Shown in pieces: positions 55,683 to 64,000 of a stretch of DNA of 64,000 nucleotides. How positions within the stretch are numbered: the stretch's first letter is position 1; every line of letters begins with the position of its first letter. The notes under the pieces were generated by a model. It had not been told where the DNA came from and did no database searches. It saw nothing but the letters and a program-made list of their open reading frames with translations. Source of the stretch: Spiribacter curvatus (lineage in GTDB: Bacteria > Pseudomonadota > Gammaproteobacteria > Nitrococcales > Nitrococcaceae); contig NC_022664.1 of NCBI RefSeq assembly GCF_000485905.1, forward strand, positions 248,001-312,000, in the 5' to 3' direction. The position numbers and the translations under genes are program-made.

Positions 55683-58043
55683 ATGTCGGTCATCGCTCGG
55701 CGGTTATTGCAATTATTCGCGGGTCTGGCGTCGCTCGGGCTTCTGGCGATCGGGGCGTTTGTGATCGCCTATATCGTGCTTGCCCCGGGGCTTCCCAGTG
55801 TCGAGTCGGTGCGGAATGTCGAGCTCCAGGTGCCGATGCGGATCTACACAGCCGAGGGCGAACTCATCGAGGAATTCGGCCAGATCCGTCGTACGCCGGT
55901 CTCGCTTGACGAGATTCCCCCGACGATGATTAAGGCCTTCATCGCGGCTGAAGACCAGCGTTTCTACCAACACCCTGGTGTCGATTATGAAGGGATTGCC
56001 CGGGCGGTCTGGTACCTGGTTCGCACTGGAGAGAAAGGGCCCGGGGGCAGCACCATTACGATGCAGCTTGCCCGCAATCTGTTCCTCAGTTCCGAGCAGA
56101 CCTATCTGCGCAAGCTCCGCGAGATTCTCCTGGCCCTGCGCATCGAACAGCAGCTCGACAAGGAAAAGATCCTCGAGCTGTACCTCAACAGGATCTATCT
56201 TGGGCAACGGGCGTATGGCGTCGCCGCGGCCGCTCAGGTGTATTACGGCCGACCGCTCCCGGAACTGACCCTCCCCGAATGGGCCATGATCGCGGGTCTG
56301 CCCAAGGCGCCGTCGGCCTCCAATCCGCTGGCGAATCCTGACGAATCGCTGCGCCGGCGGGGGTATGTGCTAGGTCGGATGCGCGATACCGGCGTCATTG
56401 ATGCGGCACGCTACGAGCAGGCGATGGCGGCCCCGATCACGGCGAACTACCATCGCCGCGAGAACAGTGTGGATGCCCCGTATATCGCGGAAATGGTGCG
56501 CGCATGGATGGTCGAGCGCTATGGCCAGGAGGCCGCGTACACGCAGGGTTACGTCGTCCACACAACGGTTTCCGGGGAGCGTCAGCGCGAGGCCCGTGCC
56601 GCGCTGCGGGATGGGTTGCATGGCTACGATGAGCGCCATGGCTACCGCGGTCCGCTCGCCGAGCTCGATCCGACGGTGGTGGAGGACAGCCGCGGGTCAC
56701 TCCTCGATCGCCTGTCTGAGTTTCCGCGTCCCGGCGACCTGGAGGTGGGAGTGGTCCGCGCGACCGAGGGACAGACCGCAGCACTGCTGACCCGCACGCA
56801 AGGGCGTGTGGAACTGCCATGGACGGCGCTGCAGTGGGCCCGCCCGCAGCTCGGTCGCAATGCCATGGGGCCCAGTCCGGACCAGGCGGCTGATGTGCTG
56901 TCCGTGGGTGATGTCGTCCATCTGCGCGAGACCGACCAGGGATGGCGGCTCGCGCAGCTGCCGGAACCCCAGAGCGGCTTGGTGTCACTGGCCCCGAAGG
57001 ACGGCCGTATTCGGGCCCTGGTCGGTGGGTACGACTTCTCGTTCAGTAAGTTCAACCGCGTGACTCAGGCGTCGCGGCAGCCAGGCTCGGCGTTCAAGCC
57101 ACTGATCTATTCGGCGGCGCTGGCCAACGGTCTAACGCCGGCGACGCTGGTGAACGATGCGCCCGTGGTGTTCGCGGATGTCGCTCTGGAGGATGTCTGG
57201 CGGCCGGAGAACTACAGCGGCCGGGTGTTCGGCCCGACCCGTCTGCGCGAGGCGCTGACGTATTCACGCAATCTGGTCTCCATTCGTGTGTTGCGGCGTG
57301 TCGGCGTCGAGGCCACGATCGATCATATTGCGCAGTTTGGTCTGCCGGGCGAACGGCTGCCCCGGAACCTCTCACTGGCCCTCGGCGCGGCGGGAGTGAC
57401 GCCGCTCGAGCTGGCGCGCGCCTACTCCGTATTTGCCAACGGGGGATATCGGGTCGATCCGCATTTTATTGATCGAGTGGTCGATAATGAGGGAGCGACC
57501 GTTCATGATGCCGATGCGCCGCGTGTGGTCGACGATGGGGGCGCCGCGCCAAGCGAACGGGCGATCAGTGCGGAGAACGCCTGGCTGATGCGATCGATGC
57601 TGCGGAATGTGGTCCAGGAAGGCACGGCCCGCGCCGCCCGCGCGCTCGGGCGTGAAGACATTGCCGGGAAGACCGGCACCACCAATGATCAACAGGACGC
57701 CTGGTTCTCTGGATTCAATGGCGATCTGGTGACCACCGTCTGGGTGGGATTCGACGAGCGCGGCACCCTGGGTCGCTACGAGACCGGGGGGCGTGCGGCC
57801 CTGCCGATCTGGATGGATTTCATGGGTGAGGCGCTGGCGGATCGACCCCCATCGCAGTGGCCGCGTCCGGATGGTCTGGTGACGGTCAAGATCGACCCTG
57901 AGACCGGGAAACGCGTGCCCAGTGATGCAGCGGATGCCGTGTTCGAGACATTCCGTGCCACCAACCTCCCGGAACCGCCAGGTGCAGGGGCGGACGGTGG
58001 CGGGTCGGGCGATGACCGTGGCGCTGATCAGCCTCTTTTCTAA
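55683..58043 (+). CDS. mrcA: Penicillin-binding protein 1A
   Basis: A bifunctional peptidoglycan synthase. The 786 residues have an N-terminal membrane helix (about 8-32) and a GT51 transglycosylase domain with catalytic Glu90 in AAEDQRFYQHPGVDYEG and GGSTITMQLARNLFL. An OB-like insert follows, then a transpeptidase domain with Ser469 in PGSAFKP, Ser528 in YSRN and KTGTT at 663-667. The ATG at 55683 follows AAGAAGG and precedes the helix; the longer frame overlaps pilM and is rejected. mrcA divergent from pilM is a classic gammaproteobacterial arrangement. Confidence 0.96.
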   Translation: MSVIARRLLQLFAGLASLGLLAIGAFVIAYIVLAPGLPSVESVRNVELQVPMRIYTAEGELIEEFGQIRRTPVSLDEIPPTMIKAFIAAEDQRFYQHPGVDYEGIARAVWYLVRTGEKGPGGSTITMQLARNLFLSSEQTYLRKLREILLALRIEQQLDKEKILELYLNRIYLGQRAYGVAAAAQVYYGRPLPELTLPEWAMIAGLPKAPSASNPLANPDESLRRRGYVLGRMRDTGVIDAARYEQAMAAPITANYHRRENSVDAPYIAEMVRAWMVERYGQEAAYTQGYVVHTTVSGERQREARAALRDGLHGYDERHGYRGPLAELDPTVVEDSRGSLLDRLSEFPRPGDLEVGVVRATEGQTAALLTRTQGRVELPWTALQWARPQLGRNAMGPSPDQAADVLSVGDVVHLRETDQGWRLAQLPEPQSGLVSLAPKDGRIRALVGGYDFSFSKFNRVTQASRQPGSAFKPLIYSAALANGLTPATLVNDAPVVFADVALEDVWRPENYSGRVFGPTRLREALTYSRNLVSIRVLRRVGVEATIDHIAQFGLPGERLPRNLSLALGAAGVTPLELARAYSVFANGGYRVDPHFIDRVVDNEGATVHDADAPRVVDDGGAAPSERAISAENAWLMRSMLRNVVQEGTARAARALGREDIAGKTGTTNDQQDAWFSGFNGDLVTTVWVGFDERGTLGRYETGGRAALPIWMDFMGEALADRPPSQWPRPDGLVTVKIDPETGKRVPSDAADAVFETFRATNLPEPPGAGADGGGSGDDRGADQPLF

Positions 58044-58059
58044 TCCGGAGTGAGGACCA

Positions 58060-58686
58060 ATGGCCAGAGGAAAAGCGAATCGGGACGCGCGCATGCGTGA
58101 GCGGCTGATTCAGGAATCGGCTCGGGTCATGGCGGTTGAGGGTATACGGGATTTCTCGATTGCCAAGCGCAAGGCGGCGCTGCAGCTGAATGCGCCACGA
58201 ACGACCAACCTGCCCCAGAATCGCGAGATTCAGGCGGCGCTGCAGGACTATCAGCGGCTGTTCGGTGGCGAGCGGCAACAGTCAGCGTTGCAGTCGCTAC
58301 GCGAGGCGGCGCTGGAGGCGATGGCGTTTTTTGCGGCATTCCGACCGCGTCTGGTTGGCTCGGTGCTCGACGGCACGGCCGGCCCGGATAGCGCGGTGGA
58401 TCTCCACTGTTTCGCGGAAACGCCGGAAGACATCGTTTTTTTCCTGATGGATCACGATATCCCCTTCGACACGCTGGAGAAGCGGTTTCGATTTGAGCAC
58501 GATCACGAATCAATCCCGGTCCACCATTTTGTGGCGGGGGAAACCGCCGTGACGGTCGCCGTATTCTCGGGCCGGGGAAACCATCAGCCGCCAAGAAGCC
58601 CTGTCGACGGGCGGCCGATGCAGCGCGCGGGGCGCCGTGAAGTGGAGGCGCTGGTGACTGAGGACACCAGCACCGTCCAGGACTAG
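58060..58686 (+). CDS. Conserved protein with nucleotidyltransferase-like motif, function unknown
   Basis: I do not recognise a named family. The 208-residue product has an N-terminal helical stretch (1-35: RMRERLIQESARVMAVEGIR) that resembles the start of a TetR-type DNA-binding domain but lacks the rest of it. A helical middle follows, then an alpha/beta part with LVGSVLDGTAGPDSAVDLHC, which recalls the GS-X9-DXD motif of minimal nucleotidyltransferases; the first Asp position holds Ala-Val instead, so catalysis is doubtful. A basic Pro/Arg-rich segment (SPVDGRPMQRAGRREVEAL) lies near the end. It is 16 bp after mrcA, likely co-transcribed, and converges on gltA with 3 bp between the stops. 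Confidence 0.7.
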   Translation: MARGKANRDARMRERLIQESARVMAVEGIRDFSIAKRKAALQLNAPRTTNLPQNREIQAALQDYQRLFGGERQQSALQSLREAALEAMAFFAAFRPRLVGSVLDGTAGPDSAVDLHCFAETPEDIVFFLMDHDIPFDTLEKRFRFEHDHESIPVHHFVAGETAVTVAVFSGRGNHQPPRSPVDGRPMQRAGRREVEALVTEDTSTVQD

Positions 58687-58689
58687 TTG

Positions 58690-59988
58690 TCAGCCGCGGC
58701 GGTGGAGAGGCACATAATCGCGCCGGGCCGCACCGGTGTAGAGCTGGCGTGGGCGACCGATCCGCTGCTCCGGATCAGAGAGCATCTCCATCCACTGAGC
58801 GATCCAGCCCGGCGTCCGGCCGATCGCAAAAAGCACAGTGAAGAATTCCTTGGGGATGCCCAGGGCGCGATAGATAATGCCTGAGTAAAAGTCGACGTTG
58901 GGATAGAGCTTGCGCTCGACGAAGTAGTCGTCCGCCAGAGCGATTTCCTCGAGCCGGATCGCCAGTTCAAGCTGCGGGTCGTTGCCCACGCCCAGCTCGT
59001 CGAGGACCTCATGACAGGTCTTGCGGATAATGGTCGCGCGCGGGTCGTAGTTCTTATAGACCCGATGACCAAAGCCCATCAGCCGGAATGGATCGTTCTT
59101 ATCCTTCGCCTTCTCGATATACTTCGGGACCGCCTCGACGGTGCCGATTTCGCTCAGCATCCGCAGGACGGCCTCGTTGGCGCCACCGTGGGCAGGTCCC
59201 CAGAGTGCTGCGCAACCAGAGGAGATGGCCGCGAACGGATTGGTTCCGGTGCTGCCGGCGAGCCGCACGGTGGAGGTGCTCGCGTTCTGTTCATGATCGG
59301 CATGCAGGATCAGGAGCTGATCGAGTGCGCGCTCAGCGACTGGATTGATTTCATAATCCTCGCTGGGCCGCGCGAAAAGCATATTGAGGAGGTTGCCGGT
59401 GTAGGACAGGCGATTGAGCGGATGGACAAACGGCTCGCCCACCATATGCTTGAACGCCGCACCGGCGATTGTCGGCATCTTGGCGATGATGCGGTGCGCG
59501 GACAGCAGGCGGTTCTCGGGGTCGGTGATATCGATCGTGTCGTGGTAGAACGCCGACAGCGAACCGACCACGCCTGTGAGCATGGCCATTGGATGGGCGT
59601 TGTAATGGAAGCCGTTGAAGAATATCCGCAGGCTCTCGTTGACCATCGTGTGGTGCGTGATCGCCTGATCGAAAGCCTCGAGCTCGTTCTTGTTGGGCAG
59701 GTCGCCGTGAATCAACAGGCGAGCGACCTCGAGGAATGAGGCATGCTCCGCGAGCTGTTCGATCGGATAGCCGCGGTACAACAGGACACCCTGATCGCCG
59801 TCGATGTAGGTGATGTCGCTCTGGCAGCTGCCACTCGTGCTATAGCCCGGGTCGTACGTGAAGTACCCGAGATCGCTGTGCAACGAGCGGATATCGATGA
59901 CGTCAGACCCGTGCGTGCCCTGGCGCACCGGCATATCCGCCTTTTTACCCGTCTCGTTGTCAGTCATCGTGACGGTCTTGTCAGCCAT
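58690..59988 (-). CDS. gltA: Citrate synthase
   Basis: Condenses acetyl-CoA and oxaloacetate at the entry of the TCA cycle. The 432 residues match the hexameric type I enzyme of proteobacteria: [20 protein letters not shown], catalytic His in [19 protein letters not shown] and [17 protein letters not shown], and catalytic Asp in [13 protein letters not shown]. The N-terminus ([20 protein letters not shown]) is the usual strand region. It lies 32 bp downstream of rpmE2 on the same strand. Confidence 0.97.
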   Translation of the reverse strand: MADKTVTMTDNETGKKADMPVRQGTHGSDVIDIRSLHSDLGYFTYDPGYSTSGSCQSDITYIDGDQGVLLYRGYPIEQLAEHASFLEVARLLIHGDLPNKNELEAFDQAITHHTMVNESLRIFFNGFHYNAHPMAMLTGVVGSLSAFYHDTIDITDPENRLLSAHRIIAKMPTIAGAAFKHMVGEPFVHPLNRLSYTGNLLNMLFARPSEDYEINPVAERALDQLLILHADHEQNASTSTVRLAGSTGTNPFAAISSGCAALWGPAHGGANEAVLRMLSEIGTVEAVPKYIEKAKDKNDPFRLMGFGHRVYKNYDPRATIIRKTCHEVLDELGVGNDPQLELAIRLEEIALADDYFVERKLYPNVDFYSGIIYRALGIPKEFFTVLFAIGRTPGWIAQWMEMLSDPEQRIGRPRQLYTGAARRDYVPLHRRG

Positions 59989-60020
59989 CGGGTCGCCTCC
60001 TGTTGTCCGCCGCTCGCGCG

Positions 60021-60284
60021 TCAGCCCTTGGAGCCTTTCGCCATTCCGCCATAACGGCGGCGGAACTGATCGACCCGGCCGCCACTCGACAGCACGCGCT
60101 GCTTGCCGGTGTAGAACGGGTGGCTGGCGCTTGAAATCTCAACCTTGACCAGGGGGTATTCATTGCCGTCTTCCCACTGGATCGTCTCATCGGTCTTGAC
60201 CGTGGAGCGCGTCAGAAAGGAATAATCGGCGGAGATGTCCTGGAACACCACCTGACGGTAACCGGGATGGATGCTTTTCTTCAT
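60021..60284 (-). CDS. rpmE2: 50S ribosomal protein L31 type B (cysteine-free)
   Basis: A ribosomal protein bridging the subunits. The 87-residue product starts [20 protein letters not shown] and has [39 protein letters not shown] and [11 protein letters not shown], typical of the type B form. It contains no cysteine at all, so it lacks the zinc ribbon of type A L31. Type B genes are often switched on when zinc is short, through Zur; no clear Zur box was recognised here. The ATG at 60284 begins the family sequence; a longer open frame upstream is not homologous. Confidence 0.94.
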   Translation of the reverse strand: MKKSIHPGYRQVVFQDISADYSFLTRSTVKTDETIQWEDGNEYPLVKVEISSASHPFYTGKQRVLSSGGRVDQFRRRYGGMAKGSKG

Positions 60285-60319
60285 GCGGTATCTCGAGATG
60301 CTGGTTATTGAATGCGCGT

Positions 60320-60348
60320 ATGTTAGGCGGTCACCGCCGGCGGTACAA
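60320..60348 (-). promoter_or_regulatory. Candidate rpmE2 promoter with a palindrome in its spacer
   Basis: Minus strand TTGTAC, 17-bp spacer, TAACAT, 36 bp upstream of the rpmE2 ATG. The spacer contains the perfect inverted repeat GGCGGT-C-ACCGCC (60326-60338), a good position for a repressor. Hexamer matches are moderate. Confidence 0.4.
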
Positions 60349-60424
60349 GGGACACGCTCGACCGCGTTCCCCCCCGGCGGTAGGATGCAGAGCAAGATCT
60401 GGCCGTATTACAAGGACTGCTTCC

Positions 60425-60805
60425 ATGCTCTACATCGGGCTCAAACACCTGCACACCACGGTAGCGACACTGACAGTGCTGCTGTTCATTCTGCGCGGCG
60501 GCTGGATGGCAGTGGGCTCATCGATGCTGCAGCGCAAGTGGGTGAAAATACTGCCGCATGTCATCGATACCACGCTGCTGCTGACGGCCTTCGCGACCGC
60601 CTGGATCGGCTGGCGCTACCCCGTTGTCCCGCACGACTGGATCACTGCCAAGGTCGTCGCGCTCGTGGCCTATATCGTACTCGGCATCATCGCGTTAAAG
60701 CGCGGTCGCACGGCCACTGTGCGGGTCACCGCATTCGTCGCGGCGCTGGCAGTCTATGGATACATCGTCATGGTGGCGCTCTACAAAACGCCGCTGCCGA
60801 TCTGA
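60425..60805 (+). CDS. SirB2 family membrane protein
   Basis: A small integral membrane protein (126 residues) with four hydrophobic helices at about 10-30, 45-62, 75-92 and 97-118. The start MLYIGLKHLHTTVATLTVLL and the LPHVIDTTLLLTAFATAWIG segment match the SirB/SirB2 family (named from a Salmonella invasion regulator locus; biochemical role unknown). The ATG at 60425 was chosen because the family starts there; the open frame continues upstream without homology. It stops one base before the convergent CPXCG gene. Confidence 0.85.
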   Translation: MLYIGLKHLHTTVATLTVLLFILRGGWMAVGSSMLQRKWVKILPHVIDTTLLLTAFATAWIGWRYPVVPHDWITAKVVALVAYIVLGIIALKRGRTATVRVTAFVAALAVYGYIVMVALYKTPLPI

Positions 60806-60988
60806 TCAGTCATCATCGCGACGGACCGACAGCTGCGCGCCGTCGGCGGTAACGGTGAGCCGGCACTCGATCGGGCGGCAACAGACCACACAATCCTCGA
60901 TATAGTCCTGATCCCCCGCTGAGCTGTCGACGATGGTCTCGAAGGCCTCACCGCAGTAGGGGCACTCGATCGTCACGGTCTCGATCAT
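60806..60988 (-). CDS. CPXCG motif cysteine-rich small protein
   Basis: A 60-residue protein with two cysteine pairs, ECPYCGEAFE and CVVCCRPIEC, forming a likely zinc ribbon. It belongs to the CPXCG-motif family of unknown function. Acidic residues dominate the linker (DSSAGDQDYIEDC). It overlaps the end of the hemW gene by 4 bp and is the last gene of the rph-rdgB-hemW run. Confidence 0.9.
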   Translation of the reverse strand: MIETVTIECPYCGEAFETIVDSSAGDQDYIEDCVVCCRPIECRLTVTADGAQLSVRRDDD

Positions 60989-62172
60989 CCTGCGCTCACC
61001 CGGTCATCCGGTTGGTCAGGCTCGAGGAAAACATCCAGCAAATCGTTCAGAAAACGCTGTCCAAAGGGTGTGGCCTGCAGCCGTGACGGGTCGTCGGTCA
61101 GCAATCCACGACGCCGCGCCTCGCTCAGTCCCGGCTCGAATGCCGATGCCGGCAGGCCGATCCGCTCGGTCGCCGCCTGTATGCCGGTGCCGTCAGTCAG
61201 CCGCAGGGCATTCATCAGATACTCGAGGGGGCGCTCGTGCGCGGCGATGGATCGGGTTTCCACCGTCGCCGCGTCGGTGCCGGCGAGATCCTGATAGAGC
61301 CGCGGTAGCCGCTGCTTGCGGTAGCGCCGAATGCTGCCGTCGGGATCACTGATCTTGGCGTGACCGCCAGCACCGATTGCCAGATAGTCACCAAAGCGCC
61401 AGTAATTGAGGTTATGCCGGCATTCATCCCCGGGAGTTGACCAGGCGGACACCTCATAGCGCCGCAGTCCTGCTGCATGGATCCGTTCGGCGCAGGCGGC
61501 CTCGATGTCCGCGAGTTGATCGTCATCAGGTAGAACCGGTGGCTTTGCATGGAATGCCGTCCCGGGCTCCAGGGTGAGCTGGTAGTGGGAGAGATGCTCG
61601 ATACCCAGTGCCAGCACCTGCTCGACGTCGGCGAGGGCAGCGGCGGGAGACTGTCCGGGCAGACCGTGCATCAGATCGACATTGATCCGCTTGAACCCGG
61701 CGCGCTGGGCCGCAACGATGGCATCCGTGGCCTCGTCACCACCATGCACACGCCCAAGCCGATGCAGCTGATGATCGTTGAAGCTCTGAACACCGATTGA
61801 CAGTCGGTTGATGCCGGCTGCGAGGAAGCCCTCAAAGCGGCCCGACTCCAGTGTTCCGGGGTTTGCCTCGAGCGTGATTTCGGCATCGGCACGAATATTG
61901 ATCCGCTGGTGAAGGCCGTCCAGCAGGCCCTGTATGGCGCCGGCGCTGAACAGGCTGGGTGTGCCGCCGCCGATGAACAGCGTCTCGACCTCGCGTCCCG
62001 CTGCAGCCACTGCCTCCTGATCGGCATCCCGCAACAGGGCGTCGATATAGGCCTGTTCCGGCAGCTCGCCACGCAGCGCATGGGAGTTGAAGTCGCAGTA
62101 GGGGCATTTCTGTACGCACCAGGGTAGGTGGATATAAAGCCCCAGTGGCGGTGCTTTCAGGGTTGCTGCCAT
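60985..62172 (-). CDS. hemW: Radical SAM haem chaperone HemW
   Basis: A radical SAM protein that binds haem and delivers it to target enzymes; formerly annotated as oxygen-independent coproporphyrinogen oxidase. The 395 residues carry the [4Fe-4S] motif in LPWCVQKCPYCDFNSH (CX3CX2C), then ETLFIGGGTPSLFSAGAI and SIGVQSFNDHQLHRLGRVH. It lacks the N-terminal extension and extra cysteine of true HemN. Its 5' end overlaps rdgB by 16 bp. Confidence 0.93.
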   Translation of the reverse strand: MAATLKAPPLGLYIHLPWCVQKCPYCDFNSHALRGELPEQAYIDALLRDADQEAVAAAGREVETLFIGGGTPSLFSAGAIQGLLDGLHQRINIRADAEITLEANPGTLESGRFEGFLAAGINRLSIGVQSFNDHQLHRLGRVHGGDEATDAIVAAQRAGFKRINVDLMHGLPGQSPAAALADVEQVLALGIEHLSHYQLTLEPGTAFHAKPPVLPDDDQLADIEAACAERIHAAGLRRYEVSAWSTPGDECRHNLNYWRFGDYLAIGAGGHAKISDPDGSIRRYRKQRLPRLYQDLAGTDAATVETRSIAAHERPLEYLMNALRLTDGTGIQAATERIGLPASAFEPGLSEARRRGLLTDDPSRLQATPFGQRFLNDLLDVFLEPDQPDDRVSAG

Positions 62173-62771
62173 TCCTGCTCCAGCCGCCGTCGCAGCGCAC
62201 TGAGTGCCTGGCCGCGATGACTCAGCATGTTCTTGGTGTCGGCCGGTAGCTCGGCCGCCGTGCAGCCGGCCTCAGGCAGAAAGAAGTGCGGATCATAGCC
62301 AAACCCGCTGTCGCCCTGTGGGGTCTCAGTCAGCTGCCCGCTCCACATGCCCTCGGCGATCAACGGAGCGGGATCGGCGGCATGCCGCATTGCCACCAGC
62401 ACGCATCGATACGCGGCCCCACGCTCATGGGCACCGAGATCGATCAGCGCATCGCGGAGTCGGGCATTATTGTCGGCATCACTCGCGTCCTCCCCGGCCC
62501 AGCGCGCCGAGCGGACGCCCGGTTCGCCATCGAGGGCCGGGATTTCCAGGCCCGAGTCATCGGCGATGGCGGGCAGGCCCGTGTGTGCGGCTGCATGACG
62601 GGCCTTGATAATGGCGTTCTCGACGAAAGTGCTGCCGGTTTCCTCGGCGGTTGGCACGAAGTAAAACGACTGCGGGATGATCTCGCCGACCTGTCCGCTC
62701 AACAGACTGGCCAGCTCGGCGAGCTTGCCCGCATTGCCGCTGGCGAGCACCAGTCGCTCGATCAGTGCCAT
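62157..62771 (-). CDS. rdgB: XTP/dITP diphosphatase (RdgB/HAM1)
   Basis: Hydrolyses non-canonical purine NTPs such as dITP and XTP, keeping them out of DNA. The 204 residues show LVLASGNAGKLAELASLL, FVENAIIKARHAA, ADDSGLEIPALDGEPGVRSA and GFGYDPHFFLP followed by the C-terminal SHRGQAL. The ATG at 62771 begins the family; it is 1 bp after the rph stop. rph-rdgB-hemW is a widely conserved gammaproteobacterial operon. Confidence 0.95.
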   Translation of the reverse strand: MALIERLVLASGNAGKLAELASLLSGQVGEIIPQSFYFVPTAEETGSTFVENAIIKARHAAAHTGLPAIADDSGLEIPALDGEPGVRSARWAGEDASDADNNARLRDALIDLGAHERGAAYRCVLVAMRHAADPAPLIAEGMWSGQLTETPQGDSGFGYDPHFFLPEAGCTAAELPADTKNMLSHRGQALSALRRRLEQEWQQP

Positions 62772-62772
62772 G

Positions 62773-63489
62773 TCAGCGCTCCAGTGCCAGACGCTGGGCC
62801 GCGACCAGCTCGTCGATGCCGGCGGCCGCCAGGTCGAGCATCGAGTCGAGCTCGGTGCGCCGGAATGCATGGCCCTCGGCAGTGCCCTGCACCTCTATGA
62901 AATGGCCGGCCTCATTCATGATGACGTTCATGTCGGTTTCCGCTTCAGAGTCCTCGGCGTAATCGAGATCGAGGACCGGCATGCCCTGATGGATGCCTAC
63001 CGATACGGCGGCAATGTGCCCATGCAGCGGATTGCGGCGGATCCTGCGCTTATCGAGAAGTGTCTGGATGGCGTCGGCGAGCGCGACATAGCCGCCGGTG
63101 ATGGCGGCGGTGCGGGTACCACCGTCGGCCTGGAGTACATCACAGTCGACGACGACGCGCCGTTCGCCCAGCGCTTCGAGGTCCACGGCCGCGCGCAGGC
63201 CGCGTCCGATCAGGCGCTGGATCTCGATGGTGCGCCCCTGCTGCCGACCCCGGGTCGCCTCACGGTCGGTACGGCTGCCGGTCGCACGGGGCAGCATGCC
63301 GTATTCGGCGGTCACCCAGCCGCGCCCCTTGTTACGGAGCCATGGTGGTACCCGATCTTCAACAGAGGCGTTGCACAGCACCCGAGTGTCGCCAAACTCC
63401 ACCAGTACCGACCCCTCGGCATGTCGGGTGAAGCCGCGGGTAAGGCGGATGGGACGGAGTTGATCGGGGTTTCGGCCGCTGGGGCGCAT
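62773..63489 (-). CDS. rph: Ribonuclease PH
   Basis: A phosphorolytic 3'-5' exoribonuclease that trims tRNA precursors. The 238 residues start [20 protein letters not shown], with [20 protein letters not shown], the active RAT segment, [18 protein letters not shown] and [18 protein letters not shown]. The ATG at 63489 is the family start; a longer frame reaching 63573 overlaps the gmk start. Divergent from gmk with 61 bp between them. Confidence 0.96.
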   Translation of the reverse strand: MRPSGRNPDQLRPIRLTRGFTRHAEGSVLVEFGDTRVLCNASVEDRVPPWLRNKGRGWVTAEYGMLPRATGSRTDREATRGRQQGRTIEIQRLIGRGLRAAVDLEALGERRVVVDCDVLQADGGTRTAAITGGYVALADAIQTLLDKRRIRRNPLHGHIAAVSVGIHQGMPVLDLDYAEDSEAETDMNVIMNEAGHFIEVQGTAEGHAFRRTELDSMLDLAAAGIDELVAAQRLALER

Positions 63490-63550
63490 GCAGGTCTCCT
63501 GGGTGTTTGGCAAGGTGCGAAAAGATGCCCGCAAGGGTAACATTGCGGGG

Positions 63551-64000
63551 ATGGAAACGGGCACGACAGGCACTCTCTACATCGTCTCGGCGGCCTCAGG
63601 CGCCGGTAAGACCTCGCTGCTTCGCGCGTTGATGGCGCGCGACGACCGGTTGTGTTTCTCGGTCTCGCATACCACACGGCAGCCGCGTCCCGGCGAGCGC
63701 GATGGGCACGATTACTACTTTGTGGACGACGCGGGTTTTCAGGCGCTGGTGGAGGCCGATGCGTTCCTTGAACACGCCCGTGTCTTCGACCGTCGTTATG
63801 GGACCTCCTGGGCGGCGATCGAAGCCGATCTCGCCGCGGGCCGGGACGTGCTGGTGGAGATCGACTGGCAGGGCGCGCGACAGATCCGTGAGCGGATCCC
63901 CGGGTGTGCCTCCGTTTTTATCCTGCCGCCATCGCGGTCTGCGCTGGAAGCACGTCTGCGGGCGCGCGGCCAGGACAGCGACGATGTGATTGAGTCGAGA
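63551..64000 (+). CDS. gmk: Guanylate kinase, 3' end cut by the window
   Basis: Phosphorylates GMP to GDP. The 150 visible codons read [20 protein letters not shown] then TSLLRAL (P-loop SGAGKTS), followed by [20 protein letters not shown] (GMP site), [20 protein letters not shown] and [16 protein letters not shown] (Asp of the active site), and the lid region [18 protein letters not shown]. The frame is open to the last base; about 55 residues are missing. GCGGGGATGG surrounds the ATG. rpoZ would be expected downstream. Confidence 0.95.
   Translation, partial: METGTTGTLYIVSAASGAGKTSLLRALMARDDRLCFSVSHTTRQPRPGERDGHDYYFVDDAGFQALVEADAFLEHARVFDRRYGTSWAAIEADLAAGRDVLVEIDWQGARQIRERIPGCASVFILPPSRSALEARLRARGQDSDDVIESR

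Overview
The window is a dense, high-GC stretch of a bacterial chromosome, almost certainly gammaproteobacterial. The gene order points to the Ectothiorhodospiraceae and allies: pilMN-OP-Q / aroK / aroB / dgt-like / gltBD / hemE in one direction, priA-argS-SPOR, comM-ubiK-glnK-amtB, and rph-rdgB-hemW. A halophile such as Spiribacter or a close relative is my best guess (moderate confidence): the genes are compact, often overlap by a few bases, and there are two CPA2 cation/proton antiporters. I see no insertion sequences, prophage, CRISPR array or rRNA. There is one tRNA, tRNA-Arg(CCG).

Left part (1-25000): purK (cut by the window start), rdgC, a membrane PAS-GAF-GGDEF cyclase, an acetylpolyamine-amidohydrolase-type deacetylase with a probable small RNA downstream, tRNA-Arg, a membrane-anchored cytochrome c5, a KefB-type antiporter, dadA, comM, ubiK, and glnK-amtB behind a clear NtrC/sigma54 control region. 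Then come a beta-hydroxyacid dehydrogenase, a leftward run pntAA-pntAB-pntB-(unknown)-priA-argS-SPOR, an HNH protein, mlaA and a ferredoxin-type reductase.

Centre (25884-34451): the most notable region. It encodes an apparently complete selenoneine pathway. EgtD makes hercynine from histidine. A SelD-type SenC, fused to an FAD/NAD(P) oxidoreductase, makes selenophosphate. SenB, a GT4-like protein, makes the selenosugar. SenA, an EgtB-like DinB/FGE protein, makes the C-Se bond. Between senA and egtD, in the same leftward operon, sits a PhnDCE-like ABC importer of the type annotated as putative selenate transporter, with its two permease domains fused into one chain. Uptake, activation, sugar carrier, acceptor synthesis and coupling therefore lie within about 9 kb. 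The assignment rests on motif reading and on the described SenABC pathway; no database search was run.

Right part (34463-64000): prlC, gorA, a gamma-carbonic anhydrase, a second CPA2 antiporter, then a long leftward series: aroE, hemB, a Nudix hydrolase, hemE, gltD, gltB (own promoter and a structured leader), dgt-like, aroB, aroK, pilQ, a pilO-pilP fusion, pilN and pilM. mrcA is divergent from pilM. These are followed by an unrecognised 208-residue protein, gltA, a cysteine-free L31 (rpmE2), a SirB2-like protein, a CPXCG protein, hemW, rdgB, rph and the 5' part of gmk. The type IV pilus alignment complex looks reduced: PilO and PilP are fused and PilQ lacks the usual N-terminal domains.
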